Below, piece by piece: positions 23,894 to 33,928 of a stretch of DNA of 64,000 nt; within the stretch, counting starts at the first letter, position 1, and every line of letters begins with the position of its first letter. This DNA is from Halorientalis sp. IM1011 (lineage in GTDB: Archaea; Halobacteriota; Halobacteria; Halobacteriales; Haloarculaceae): assembly GCF_001989615.1 (NCBI RefSeq), contig NZ_CP019067.1, forward strand, positions 2,418,001 to 2,482,000. The letters run 5' to 3'. The notes beneath the pieces were generated by a model. The model was given only the letters and a program-made list of their open reading frames with translations, did no database searches and was not told the DNA's origin. Both the position numbers and the translations under genes were made by a program.

Positions 23894-24553
23894 TCAGGCG
23901 CTACAGATCCGGTGGAGGTCGTCCAGCGAGTCGATGTCCCAGGTGGGCCAGACGTTGAGTTCCCAGTCCGTCCTGTGGGGCCGGCGGATGAACGCCGAGT
24001 CGATGCCGGCGTTCTCGGCGGCCCGGATGTCGGACTCGTTGTCGCCGACGTACAGCGCCGAGTCGGCGTCGAGGTCGGCGAGGGCCCGCTCCAGATAGTG
24101 GGCGTTCGGTTTGCGGAGGTCGAGGCTCTCGATGGTCGCCTCGCGGCCGTACGCGGCGTCGAACAGCCCGTCCATGTCGAAGTGATCGAGCAGGAAATCG
24201 ACCGTGGCCTGCTGGTTCGAGCTGACGATCCCCCGGTTGATGTCGAGGTCGGAGATCGTCGACACGTCACCGTAGGGCGTCTTCCGACCCGCCCGGGCCT
24301 CCTCCTGCTGGGCCTCGGACATCGTCCGGTCGCGGGTGCGCCAGAACGTGTCGGGGTCGAGATTATACGTGTCACAGACGGACGCGACCTGTGACGGGGT
24401 CGCGCCGATGGTCATGTCCTCGACGTGGTCGGGGTCCGGATCGGTCACGTCGAACTTCGCGAACGTCTCGGCAGTGGCCTCCCGGAGAACCTCGAAATGG
24501 GTCCGACCGACGAGGACACCGTCGTTGTCGAAAACGACGGTATCGTAAGTCAT
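23894..24553 (-). CDS. HAD-superfamily hydrolase
   Basis: A 219-residue phosphatase-like HAD protein of the phosphoglycolate phosphatase group. Motif I is DNDGVLVG (nucleophile Asp near residue 9; the +2 residue is Asp), motif II is SSNQ, motif III Lys is in LRKPNAHYLERAL and motif IV is YVGDNESDIRAAENAG. A helical cap lies between motifs I and II. The genuine family often reads DxDG; here DNDG keeps both aspartates. The substrate cannot be read. It is downstream of nothing obvious and is transcribed in the same direction as nadA with about 190 bp between them. Confidence 0.9.
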   Translation of the reverse strand: MTYDTVVFDNDGVLVGRTHFEVLREATAETFAKFDVTDPDPDHVEDMTIGATPSQVASVCDTYNLDPDTFWRTRDRTMSEAQQEEARAGRKTPYGDVSTISDLDINRGIVSSNQQATVDFLLDHFDMDGLFDAAYGREATIESLDLRKPNAHYLERALADLDADSALYVGDNESDIRAAENAGIDSAFIRRPHRTDWELNVWPTWDIDSLDDLHRICSA

Positions 24554-24756
24554 ACTATCTGTCGGGGCGGCGGCGAGTTAAGCGTTTCCGATCACACATC
24601 TATCGGGCCCCGGACCGCCGCTACCTCGATCCTCCGGTCGGCCCGCTCGTCGGGTGACGGGCCCAGAGCCGATCCGTTCGCCCCGTGTGCCGTCGAGACG
24701 GCTCCGCTGGTCCCGCCTTCGGAAACGCTTAGGACGTACCCCCCACACCGTCGGGT

Positions 24757-25968
24757 ATGACCGATCCGTCCGACCTCGCCCGTCGCCTCCGCGAGGGCGA
24801 ACTGCGACTTCACGAACTTGACGACCACGCCGACCCCGAGACGGCCGCCGCGGCCCGCCGGGAATTCGTCGCGGGAGAGACCGACACCGACCTCGACACC
24901 GTCGGTGAGTACGCCTTCGACGCCGAGACCGCCGAACCGAACATCGAGAACATGATCGGTGGGACGCAGGTCCCCGTCGGCGTCGTCGGCCCCGTCGAGA
25001 TCGACGGGGGCGCGGTCGAGGGCGAGCGCTACCTCCCGCTGGCCACCACCGAGGGCGCGCTGATCGCCAGCGTCAACCGCGGCTGTTCGGCCATCCGGGC
25101 GGCCGGTGGCGCGACCGCACGCGTCCTCAAGAACGGGATGACCCGCGCACCCGTGTTCACCGTCGAGGACGTGGGCGAGGCCGCGACCGTCGCCGCGTGG
25201 GTCCGGGAGAACACCGACCGACTGGCCGAAGCCGCCGAGTCCACTACCAGCCACGGCGAGTTGACCGACGTGACACCCTACGTCGTCGGGGATAGCGTCT
25301 TCCTGCGATTCACCTACGACACCAAAGACGCCATGGGGATGAACATGGCCACTATCGCCACCGAGGAGGCCTGCGGCGTGGTCGAGGCGGAGACGCCCGC
25401 GTCGCTCGTCGCGCTGTCGGGCAACCTCTGTACCGACAAGAAACCCGCGGCGATCAACGCCGTGGAGGGCCGCGGTCGCACCGTCGCCGCCGACGTGTTC
25501 ATCCCCCACGACCTCGTCGAGGAGCGGTTCAAGACGACCGCCGACGCCATCGCCGAGGCCAACACCCGCAAGAACCTCGTCGGCAGCGCCAAGGCAGGGA
25601 GCCTGGGATTCAACGCCCACGCCGCAAACACCGTCGCCGCGGCCTTCCTCGCGCTGGGCCAGGACATCGCCCAGGTGGTCGAGGGATCGAACGCCATCAC
25701 GACCGTCGAGGAGCGCGACGAGGGACTGTACGCCAGCCTGACTATCGCCTCGCTGGAGGTCGGCACCGTCGGCGGCGGGACCGGCCTCGCCACGCAGGCC
25801 GAAGCCCTCGACGTGGTCGGCGTCACAGGCGGCGGAGATCCGGCGGGGAGCAACGCCGACGCGCTCGCGGAGGTGATCGCGACCGCCGCACTGGCCGGCG
25901 AACTCTCACTGCTCGCCGCGCTCGCCTCTCGCCACCTCTCCTCGGCTCACGAGGAACTGGGTCGGTAG
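24757..25968 (+). CDS. hmgA: Hydroxymethylglutaryl-CoA reductase (NADPH)
   Basis: Makes mevalonate for archaeal isoprenoid lipids; the target of statin-type inhibitors used as haloarchaeal selection drugs. The 403-residue class I enzyme shows ENMIGGTQVPVGVVGPVEI, LATTEGALIASVNRGC (catalytic Glu), NLCTDKKPAAIN (catalytic Lys), GSAKAGSLGFNAHAANTVAA, GQDIAQVVEGSNA (catalytic Asp), TVGGGTG and the catalytic His in SRHLSSAHEELGR. Length is typical. A CGCTTAGG box 24-31 nt before the ATG gives a leaderless promoter; regulation by sterol-like signals is not visible. Confidence 0.97.
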   Translation: MTDPSDLARRLREGELRLHELDDHADPETAAAARREFVAGETDTDLDTVGEYAFDAETAEPNIENMIGGTQVPVGVVGPVEIDGGAVEGERYLPLATTEGALIASVNRGCSAIRAAGGATARVLKNGMTRAPVFTVEDVGEAATVAAWVRENTDRLAEAAESTTSHGELTDVTPYVVGDSVFLRFTYDTKDAMGMNMATIATEEACGVVEAETPASLVALSGNLCTDKKPAAINAVEGRGRTVAADVFIPHDLVEERFKTTADAIAEANTRKNLVGSAKAGSLGFNAHAANTVAAAFLALGQDIAQVVEGSNAITTVEERDEGLYASLTIASLEVGTVGGGTGLATQAEALDVVGVTGGGDPAGSNADALAEVIATAALAGELSLLAALASRHLSSAHEELGR

Positions 25969-26019
25969 GTCACTTTCGGCACTCCGCCACACGCTACCGG
26001 CGGGGAACTCGGCCGCCAG

Positions 26020-26430
26020 TTATCGCCCGGTGACGCGTTCGGTCGGGACGATCTCCCTGAGGCGCTGGGCGTCCCCGAAGATGCCGAGGACGACCAGCGC
26101 GGCGCCCAGCGCGAGCACCGCGACGAGCAGCGGGATGTACGCGCCGGAAAGCAACGGCTCCAGCAGCCAGTCGACGAACAGCAGTCCCCAGGCCACCGCC
26201 AGACAGCCGAAGCCGGCGGCCTGCAGACCGTGCCCGAGGACGTAGTGGTACCCCCCGCCGAGCGCGAACCCAGCGACGAACAGCGCCTGTCCGATCCGGT
26301 GGAGACCGATCGGACCGACCGAGGGGTGGCCGGCGCTCCCCGCGAGCACGACGACGATCGCCCCGACGGCGATCGCGGCCCCCGCCGCGAGAAGAAGAAC
26401 CTCGGCTGACTCGGGACGCTCCTCGACCAT
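26020..26430 (-). CDS. Four-helix membrane protein
   Basis: A 136-residue protein with four hydrophobic segments (about residues 10-29, 45-66, 71-92 and 98-118) and a basic C-terminus (RLREIVPTERVTGR). The motif GLHRIGQALFVAGFALGGGY is likely conserved. No function is recognised. It is convergent with hmgA (51-bp gap). Confidence 0.65.
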   Translation of the reverse strand: MVEERPESAEVLLLAAGAAIAVGAIVVVLAGSAGHPSVGPIGLHRIGQALFVAGFALGGGYHYVLGHGLQAAGFGCLAVAWGLLFVDWLLEPLLSGAYIPLLVAVLALGAALVVLGIFGDAQRLREIVPTERVTGR

Positions 26431-26514
26431 AGCGGTGTGCCAACGTCTCGCATATTAAAATCCACAGTCGGCGGACGGACAGCTCTCTTCGCTGTCAGTC
26501 GCGCTCGGCGCGGC

Positions 26515-27039
26515 TCACAGGAGCCGGTAGGTGCCGCCGCTCTCGGTCACCTCGCCCCGGCGGACGAGTTTTTCGAGGGCGTCCCGGACGTACGCCGCCG
26601 GCACGCCGCGCTCGGTTGCGTAGTCGACCACGCTCGCCGCTGTCGGTTCGTCCTGCTCCCGCAGTGCGGCCAGTACCGTCTCCTTGCGACTCCGCCCGCC
26701 TCCGGCACCCTGCTCGGCTCGGGCGGCCGCGGCCCCGACCTCGTCGGTGTCGACGCCCGATCCTTCGAGGTACTCCTCGTCGTCGACCCCGGCCTCGTCC
26801 AGATACCGCTCCATCTCGGCGAAGGAATCGAGGTCGGCGAAGGCGTCCTCGCGGCCCTGGCGTTTGGCCAGCATCGCCGCCCGGACCTCGCGGGCGTGGT
26901 CCGGGTCCTCGGTCGTGACGAACTGCTTGAGCTTCTCGAACTTCCGGCTCGTCCCACACCGCGGACACTCCGACCGCTCTGGACGGCCCTCGACGACCCG
27001 GAGCGCGTCGCACTCGCTACACCCGACCACCGCGTACAT
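26515..27039 (-). CDS. DUF5817-type protein: zinc ribbon plus winged helix
   Basis: A 174-residue protein. The N-terminus MYAVVGCSECDALRVVEGRP...CPRCGTSRKFEKLKQF holds two CxxC pairs forming a zinc ribbon; the middle is helical and acidic; residues about 118-174 form a winged helix (KETVLAALREQDEPTAASVV, then LVRRGEVTESGGTYRLL). The composition matches the haloarchaeal DUF5817 family, suspected to bind nucleic acid. ATG at 27039 is chosen because the zinc ribbon starts immediately. Function unknown. Confidence 0.85.
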   Translation of the reverse strand: MYAVVGCSECDALRVVEGRPERSECPRCGTSRKFEKLKQFVTTEDPDHAREVRAAMLAKRQGREDAFADLDSFAEMERYLDEAGVDDEEYLEGSGVDTDEVGAAAARAEQGAGGGRSRKETVLAALREQDEPTAASVVDYATERGVPAAYVRDALEKLVRRGEVTESGGTYRLL

Positions 27040-27088
27040 GGTCGTCACTGGGTCCCGTTCCGGGAAGAATCCACCGCCCCGGGCGCAG

Positions 27089-28195
27089 TCAGTCGGCCCG
27101 CTCGGTCTCTCCACCTTCGCCCACGCTCTCGAACGGATCGGGCCCGGCCCTGAAGAAGGCCTCCATCGGTGCGTCCAGCCCCGGCGGATCCTCGAGCCTG
27201 ATAGTCGCCTGCGAGACCTCGTCACCGATGGACAGTCGCGTGTCGGGATCCGGCGGCGACCGGGTCAGCGTCGCCGTGGGTTCGTACTCGCCGGGCTTCA
27301 ACGAGAGGTAGACGGTGTCGCCCGGTTCGATCGGCCGGTCGGTCCGAACCGTGTGTTCCCGCAGTTCGATCGAGAACTCGACGGTCGTGTTCGCGGGGAG
27401 CGTCGGCCCGCCGGTAACCTGAAGTTCGACAGCGGTGTCGTTGGCCGCCATCGCGGTCCGACCCCGGAGTACATTCTCGGCCCACGACGGCCGCGGCACC
27501 CGCTCGACGTCGGTCGTCGACGTGATATCGAACGACGTGGGTGGTTCGTCGCCAGCGGTCACCGTCCCGGTCGCCCGGCGGATCAGCCCGCGCTCGTCGA
27601 CCAGCAGGGTCACGTCGTAGCGATCGTAGGCACCGGCCATCCCCGACGATTTCGCGTCGTCGGCTTCCAGCCGAACCACTCGATCGCCGCGGTACGTGGT
27701 CGTCCCGTCGCGTTCGAACTGCCCGGACCCGATGTAGACGGCCACGCCGAAATCGATACTGCCGGCCGAGGACACGACTCCCGTCCGGTCGTAGCTGAAG
27801 GTGTAGCGCTCCTCACCCCAGCGCTCGTGTTCGACCGACCACGTCCGGTCGGTCGACTGGTAGGTGGTCGACGGGAAGGAGCCGCGACTCCGGTCCAGCA
27901 GGTGCGACTCGTTGCGGACGGTCGTGGTGTTCGAGTCGACCGTCCCGTTCGAGCGCGTCAGGTAGTGCTGTCGACTCGCGTTCCCGTCGAGCGTCTCGAA
28001 GTGTGCGTTCAGCAGGGCCGATTCGTTGACGCTCCCGTCGGCTGCCACGCCCGGAACGGTCGGACCGTCGACCGCGTCGCCGCCGTCGTTCGACTCGTCG
28101 TCACCCGTGGGGTCGGGCGTCGCCGTCGGATCGCCCGCCAGGCCGGAACACCCGGCGAGGACGAGGACCAGCGCCAGCACGCAGTGTCGATACAT
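27089..28195 (-). CDS. Secreted lipoprotein with outer beta-rich domain
   Basis: A 368-residue lipoprotein. The signal MYRHCVLALVLVLAGC ends in a lipobox with the modified Cys at residue 16, followed by an Asp/Asn/Gly-rich linker. The mature part (about residues 60-255) has repeated short strands with Thr/Asn/Tyr (for example FETLDGNASRQHYLTRSN), resembling LolA/outer-lipoprotein-type domains seen in haloarchaeal DUF families; a C-terminal region (about 260-340) reads as an Ig-like domain (TTVEFSIELREHTVRTDRPI). No enzyme motif is visible. Start at 28195 is set by the signal peptide. Confidence 0.8.
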   Translation of the reverse strand: MYRHCVLALVLVLAGCSGLAGDPTATPDPTGDDESNDGGDAVDGPTVPGVAADGSVNESALLNAHFETLDGNASRQHYLTRSNGTVDSNTTTVRNESHLLDRSRGSFPSTTYQSTDRTWSVEHERWGEERYTFSYDRTGVVSSAGSIDFGVAVYIGSGQFERDGTTTYRGDRVVRLEADDAKSSGMAGAYDRYDVTLLVDERGLIRRATGTVTAGDEPPTSFDITSTTDVERVPRPSWAENVLRGRTAMAANDTAVELQVTGGPTLPANTTVEFSIELREHTVRTDRPIEPGDTVYLSLKPGEYEPTATLTRSPPDPDTRLSIGDEVSQATIRLEDPPGLDAPMEAFFRAGPDPFESVGEGGETERAD

Positions 28196-28284
28196 TACCC
28201 CACCTGTCGGCGGATCGACCAAAACCGTTCCGGGTGGCGACACGGAGCACAAAATATTCCCCGGCCTCGTCGGAACCGGTGGAT

Positions 28285-29064
28285 ATGCGTCAGCCCTCCC
28301 TGTTCGCCCTCGGGGCCAGTGGCTTCGTCGCCGGCACGGTCGGGACGGCTCTCGTACTGGTCGCCCTCACACCAGCCCCGGTCGTCGCCGGCGGCATCGC
28401 GGCCGCGCTCTTTCTGGCTGTCACAGCTATTACCACGCCCCTGTCGACCCCTGCCCGCGTCGAGCGGTTCCAGTCCCTGCGCGCCCAGATCCCGGTGGTC
28501 GTCGTCCCGGTCGTCCTGACGGCCGCCGTCGTGACCGTCCACTACGGCCTCCTCGGTCCCGGCCGGGACGTGTTCGGACCCGGGATGGTCGGTGTCGGTG
28601 TCACCTTCCTCGGCGCGGTGACGATGCTCCACGCCGCGGAACGTCGGTACGCCGCCCGCGTCGAGGCCGAGAGCGACGTGCGCGTGGTCCTGCCCGATCC
28701 GACCGCCGACGACTCGATGTCCCTGATCGGGCTGGTGGCCGGCGGGGTCGCGCTGCTGTGGTTCTTCTGGTCGGTGGTCTCCGGCGGTGACATCGAGGCG
28801 ACCATGCTGGTCGTCGCCGCCGGTGGACTGGCACCGGCGCTGTCCGTGTGGCACCGCTCGGAACTGGTCGTCCTCGACGCGGGACTGAAACAGGGTATGT
28901 CGATCCGGCCCTGGAGCGACTTCGAGAGCTACGAGCTGACCGACGACGAACTGATCGTCCGCGACGCGAGCTGGTTCCCACAGGCGTACGCCATCCCGCG
29001 CGAGAAGATCGACGACGAGGACGCGGCCGTGGCTGCGCTGTCGCGGTACCTGCCCGAAAAATAG
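28285..29064 (+). CDS. Membrane protein with C-terminal PH-like domain
   Basis: A 259-residue protein. About five membrane helices occupy residues 1-200 (including VVVVPVVLTAAVVTVHYGL, LIGLVAGGVALLWFFWSVV and TMLVVAAGGLAPALSV). The C-terminal region (about 205-259) has the pattern SELVVLDAGLKQGMSIRPW followed by DFESYELTDDELIVRDAS, which recalls the PH-like module found in small haloarchaeal DUF5673/DUF304-type membrane proteins. It is divergent from the lipoprotein gene, with a short AAAATATTCC box upstream. Function unknown. Confidence 0.7.
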   Translation: MRQPSLFALGASGFVAGTVGTALVLVALTPAPVVAGGIAAALFLAVTAITTPLSTPARVERFQSLRAQIPVVVVPVVLTAAVVTVHYGLLGPGRDVFGPGMVGVGVTFLGAVTMLHAAERRYAARVEAESDVRVVLPDPTADDSMSLIGLVAGGVALLWFFWSVVSGGDIEATMLVVAAGGLAPALSVWHRSELVVLDAGLKQGMSIRPWSDFESYELTDDELIVRDASWFPQAYAIPREKIDDEDAAVAALSRYLPEK

Positions 29065-29078
29065 GGTCGTCGGGCCGT

Positions 29079-30341
<1,263 letters not shown>

Positions 30342-30363
30342 ATCTCGGAACATCACACGTCGG

Positions 30364-30371
30364 GCTAAAAG
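30364..30371 (-). promoter_or_regulatory. TATA box of icd
   Basis: Minus-strand CTTTTAGC lies 23-30 nt before the ATG at 30341, the normal leaderless spacing. A second AT-rich box (TGATAAATACC, near 30410) further upstream could be an alternative promoter. Confidence 0.45.
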
Positions 30372-30439
30372 GCCTACCGCTTCCTGAGAAACTATAGACA
30401 ACGACCGTGGTATTTATCAACTGATAGGCCTGGAACTGT

Positions 30440-30459
30440 CCGCCCGTCGAAAAGGGCGG
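30440..30459 (-). terminator. Candidate terminator hairpin after the mucin-like gene
   Basis: CCGCCC (30440-30445) pairs with GGGCGG (30454-30459) around an 8-nt loop GTCGAAAA. On the minus strand it lies about 30 nt beyond the TAG at 30490 and the loop reads TTTTCGAC, giving a short T run inside the loop. Confidence 0.4.
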
Positions 30460-30489
30460 TCCCGGGCTGGACCGTCGCTGCCAGCGTCC

Positions 30490-32250
30490 CTAGAGCGGCC
30501 CGCCGGGCGTCGTGGTTTCGTCGCCGGGAGTTCCAGGCGCGGTCGGCGTCTCGCCCGCTCCGGGCGTCTCGGCTTCGGTCGGCGTCTCGTCACCGCCGGG
30601 GGTCTCGGTCCCGGGTTCCAGCGGCGTCTCGGTGGTCGGTTCCTCGCCAGGGGTGCCCGGGGTCGCCTCGGTGGCCGTCGCTTCGGTGTCGTTCGTGACC
30701 GTCAGCGTGCTCTCCATGGTCGATCGCTGGGTCTCGATGGTCACGACCTGTGACCCCTCCGTGAGGTCCTCGGCGGTGGCGTTGATCGTGACCTCCTCGC
30801 GTTCGCCCGGATCGAGGACGACCAGTTCCCGCGTGGGCACGGCCATCCCGAGCCGGTAGCCGACGTACTCCGACCCGCGCTCGTCGTCCGCGTTCACGAC
30901 GGTCACGGTGACGGTGTACTCCTCACCGGCTTCGACCTCCTCGGGGGTGTCGACGGCCGCGACGTAGAACTGTCCGTACTCGCCGGTCATCCGGGCCGAG
31001 ACGCGCTCCGCACTGGCCGAGTCCACGTCGAGTTGCGAGACCGTGGTGTCGGCACCCATCTCGCCCGTGTCCGGCGTCTGCTCGGTCGGCGTCGTGCCGG
31101 GCTCACCGGCCGGCGTCGCGCCCGCCTCGGTGGGGGTCTCCTGTGCTGCTCCCTCCTGGGCCGGCCCGCTCATGTTCGACAGCGCGGTCGTGACGACCAT
31201 CTCTTCGACCGTGAGCGTGCTCACGTTCATGGTCCCGACCACGACCGACTCGCCGTCACCGGCTCCTGCCTCGCCGCCAGGCGTCTCCTGGGGCGTGTCC
31301 GGGGTGTCCTGGGTGGTGTCCGGAGTCTCCTGTGGACCGTTCGGAGTTTCCTGGGGACTGTCCGGCTGATTTCCGAGGTCGAACACCGGTGACTCGGTTT
31401 CCGTCGGGGAACCGGCCTGATCCGGCGACTCCGTGGGGCTTCCGGCTTCGCCCGGCGTCTCGGTGGCGGGTGCGAGTGGCGTCTCGGTCTCGGTACCGGC
31501 CTCGCCCGGCGTCTCGGCTTCGGTCGTCGTTTCGGCGGGCGTTGCTTCGCCCGCGGGCGTGGTCATACCAGTGTCCGCGGCCGCGTCACCTTCCTCGAAG
31601 GAGAGCGACTCGACCTCGACCGCCTCGACGGAGAGCGTCGCGATGCGGACGCTACCGATCTGGCTGCTCTCGCCGTCCTGACCGGCCGGTTCACCCGTCT
31701 CCGTCCCCGTTTCGGTCTCGGTTCCCGCGCCGGGCATCTCCGTGCCCGTCGCCGTGTCGGTTTCCGCGTCGGGCGTCTCCGTCTCCGGCGTCGGCTGTGC
31801 CTGGGCTAACTCGCCAGGTGTCTCCGCCTCGGGCGTGGTGGCGCCGGGGGATTCGGTGTCAGTCTGCGTTCCGGTGTCCATCCCGGTCTCGTTTTCCCCT
31901 CCAGGGGTCGCGGGGGCCGGCTCGCCGGAGAGTTCCTCGGCCGTGACGCCCGGCAGCTGGAGCGACGTGAGCTCCGCGTCGACGAACGTGCCGTTCGATA
32001 TCGTCCGGTTCGAACTCGACAACTGGTCGACCGTCAACCGATCGACGGTCGCGTTCTCGACGGTGGTGTTCTGCAACTGGAGTCGTTCGACGGTGACGTC
32101 GTGGAACGTCACGCCCGCGCTCGCGTCCGCGGTCGCGCTCGCGGTCTCGGACTGGGGGTTCGCCCGCTCGCCGCCCGCCGTCAGGGCGAACCCGGCCGCA
32201 ACCACGATCAGTAGTGTCGCTGTCACTGCCACGAGATGCTTGTCTCTCAT
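30490..32250 (-). CDS. Thr/Pro/Glu-rich (mucin-like) secreted surface protein
   Basis: A 586-residue exported protein. Residues 1-30 form a signal/anchor (MRDKHLVAVTATLLIVVAAGFAL). Three regions of low-complexity repeats of the type ETPGE, TETETP and TPEAETP (roughly residues 105-180, 215-330 and 365-410, plus the C-terminal 75 residues) alternate with short non-repetitive blocks containing the pattern VERLQLQNTTVENATVDRL and VSTLTVEEMVV. A beta-rich domain at about 420-510 (FYVAAVDTPEEVEAGEEYTV, GYRLGMAVPTRELVVLDPGE) looks like an Ig-like/CARDB domain. Thr-dense stretches are candidate O-glycosylation sites. CTTATTTT about 26-33 nt upstream gives a leaderless start. It is divergent from map. 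Confidence 0.75.
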   Translation of the reverse strand: MRDKHLVAVTATLLIVVAAGFALTAGGERANPQSETASATADASAGVTFHDVTVERLQLQNTTVENATVDRLTVDQLSSSNRTISNGTFVDAELTSLQLPGVTAEELSGEPAPATPGGENETGMDTGTQTDTESPGATTPEAETPGELAQAQPTPETETPDAETDTATGTEMPGAGTETETGTETGEPAGQDGESSQIGSVRIATLSVEAVEVESLSFEEGDAAADTGMTTPAGEATPAETTTEAETPGEAGTETETPLAPATETPGEAGSPTESPDQAGSPTETESPVFDLGNQPDSPQETPNGPQETPDTTQDTPDTPQETPGGEAGAGDGESVVVGTMNVSTLTVEEMVVTTALSNMSGPAQEGAAQETPTEAGATPAGEPGTTPTEQTPDTGEMGADTTVSQLDVDSASAERVSARMTGEYGQFYVAAVDTPEEVEAGEEYTVTVTVVNADDERGSEYVGYRLGMAVPTRELVVLDPGEREEVTINATAEDLTEGSQVVTIETQRSTMESTLTVTNDTEATATEATPGTPGEEPTTETPLEPGTETPGGDETPTEAETPGAGETPTAPGTPGDETTTPGGPL

Positions 32251-32544
32251 CCACCGTTCGGTTTCCCGACTCTGAAAATAAGCCACCTAGACCGTTTCGA
32301 GACGTAGCGGCCGGCTGTGTCGGATAAGCGGTTGCTGATTGCCGATCGGTTGCGGACCGGCCACCGTTCGATCCACTCCACCTCGACGATGGCTTGCGCC
32401 TAGCCGGCGTCTCGGGAACGGGTAAGCAGCGGCTTGCCGGACGGTCGCCCGGGACGACGGGGACGGCACCGTCGCGACCGGTCCAGCCGCGGGTGGATCG
32501 GCCGGAGCGCAACTCCTTTGCCACCCTTCGCCGAACGGTCGGGT
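32251..32544. promoter_or_regulatory. Divergent intergenic region between the mucin-like gene and map
   Basis: 294 bp without a supported gene. It contains the minus-strand TATA-like CTTATTTT (32276-32283) for the surface protein. Upstream of map only a weak ACTCCTTTGCC element is seen about 25-35 nt before its ATG. Confidence 0.45.
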
Positions 32545-33438
32545 ATGACCGACGTGGACCTGGACGCAGAGAAGTACGAGAAACACCGGGAGGCGGGCGA
32601 GATCCTCGCGAACGTACGGAACGAGGCCGCCGACCGGGTCGAAGTCGGCGCGAGCCACCTCGAAGTCGCCGAGTGGGCCGAGGACCGCATCCGCGAACTC
32701 GGCGGCGAACCCGCTTTTCCCGTGAACATCAGCGTCGACGAGGAAGCCGCCCACGCCACGCCGAGCGTCGACGATTCGAGCACGTTCGGCGAGGACATGA
32801 TCAACCTCGACATCGGGGTTCACGTCGACGGCTGGCTGGCCGACACCGCCGTCACGGTCGACCTCTCGGGCAATCCGGAACTGGCCGAAGCCTCCGAAGC
32901 CGCGCTGGACGCCGCCCTCGATACCGTCGAAGCCGGCGTCGAGACCGGCGAGATCGGCGCGGTCATCGAGGAGACCATCGACGGCTACGGCTACAACCCC
33001 GTCGTGAACCTCACCGGCCACGGACTTGGTCACTGGGAACAGCACACGCCTCCGAACATCCCCAACCGCGAGGTCGACCAGGGGATCGAACTGGAAGCCG
33101 GCGACGTGGTCGCCATCGAACCGTTCGCCACCGACGGCGGCGGCAAGGTCCGGGAGGGCACCGAGGAGGAGATCTTCGCGCTCGAATCCGAGGGGTCGGT
33201 CCGAAATCGTGCGGCCCGAGAGGCCCTGAACCAGATCACCGAGGAGTTCAAGACGCTCCCGTTCGCCACCCGCTGGCTCGACGGACGCCGGGCCGAGATG
33301 GCGCTTCGTCGGCTGAAACAGCAGGATATCCTCCACGGCTACCCCGTCCTGAAGGAGGAGGACGGTCGGCTGGTCAGCCAGAAAGAACACACCCTCATCG
33401 TCACCGAGGACGGCTGCGAGGTCACGACGCGACTCTAA
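32545..33438 (+). CDS. map: Methionine aminopeptidase, type II
   Basis: Removes the initiator methionine. The 297-residue protein shows the pita-bread fold metal ligands: DIGVHVDGWLADTAVT (first Asp pair), the His of NLTGHGLGHWEQHTPPNIPN, EAGDVVAIEPFAT (Glu) and the final EHTLIVTEDGCEV (Glu region). The sequence GHGLGHW and the insert after it identify the type II (archaeal/eukaryotic) enzyme. ATG at 32545 yields the common MTDVDLDAEKYEKHREAG start. Monocistronic. Confidence 0.96.
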   Translation: MTDVDLDAEKYEKHREAGEILANVRNEAADRVEVGASHLEVAEWAEDRIRELGGEPAFPVNISVDEEAAHATPSVDDSSTFGEDMINLDIGVHVDGWLADTAVTVDLSGNPELAEASEAALDAALDTVEAGVETGEIGAVIEETIDGYGYNPVVNLTGHGLGHWEQHTPPNIPNREVDQGIELEAGDVVAIEPFATDGGGKVREGTEEEIFALESEGSVRNRAAREALNQITEEFKTLPFATRWLDGRRAEMALRRLKQQDILHGYPVLKEEDGRLVSQKEHTLIVTEDGCEVTTRL

Positions 33439-33456
33439 GCGGGGTTCGGGACGGAA

Positions 33457-33657
33457 CTAGGCGTTGTTCATCCGCAACACCGTGCGTGCGCCACAGACGC
33501 GACACTCGCTGACGCGATAGGGCTCGCGCGAGTACTCGGCGTTCTCCGGGGTGGCGCTCTCCGTGAGGATCTCCACCGACACCTCGTGGGGTGTCTCGCG
33601 ACTGCACTCCTCACACTGCTCTCTCATCCCGTCTCCGCCGTCGTCTGTCGCTGACAT
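33457..33657 (-). CDS. Small zinc beta-ribbon protein (DUF7835-like)
   Basis: A 66-residue protein with CEECSRETPHEVSVE and CRVCGARTVLRMN, two CxxC knuckles about 30 residues apart, matching a small haloarchaeal zinc-ribbon family (DUF7835 from memory). It may bind RNA or protein; no direct evidence. ATG at 33657 lies about 27-38 nt after a TTTTTATGC box on the minus strand, so the transcript is probably leaderless. Convergent with map. Confidence 0.8.
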   Translation of the reverse strand: MSATDDGGDGMREQCEECSRETPHEVSVEILTESATPENAEYSREPYRVSECRVCGARTVLRMNNA

Positions 33658-33786
33658 CGTATCACAGTCTTTCGCCGAAGAAAGCATAAAAACCCCAATC
33701 CGTTCGGCTTCGTTCACGTGATTTTCGATTGCCCTCTTGCGATTTTCCACGAGACGGACTGAGAACCGACAAAATCGTTCACGGAC

Positions 33787-33848
33787 ACGTCTCAGACGTC
33801 CGTCCGTGTATTAATCCGGAAAACGGCCGAATGATTTATATATGATGG
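33787..33848 (+). promoter_or_regulatory. Palindrome and strong TATA-like box upstream of the HIT gene
   Basis: The palindrome ACGTCTCAGACGT (33787-33799) and the AT-rich TTTATATATGA (33836-33846) precede the HIT gene, but the HIT start has a nearer GTTAAGCC box (33900-33907) at leaderless spacing. The distal TATA box could drive an alternative leader or a small RNA. Confidence 0.35.
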
Positions 33849-33928
33849 TACGGGGCGGCTGAGGTTCGGTTCCGAAGCGGTGCGGTGGTCTCCGTGGCGG
33901 TTAAGCCGCGGGCGGCCGCAGGGCCGGC

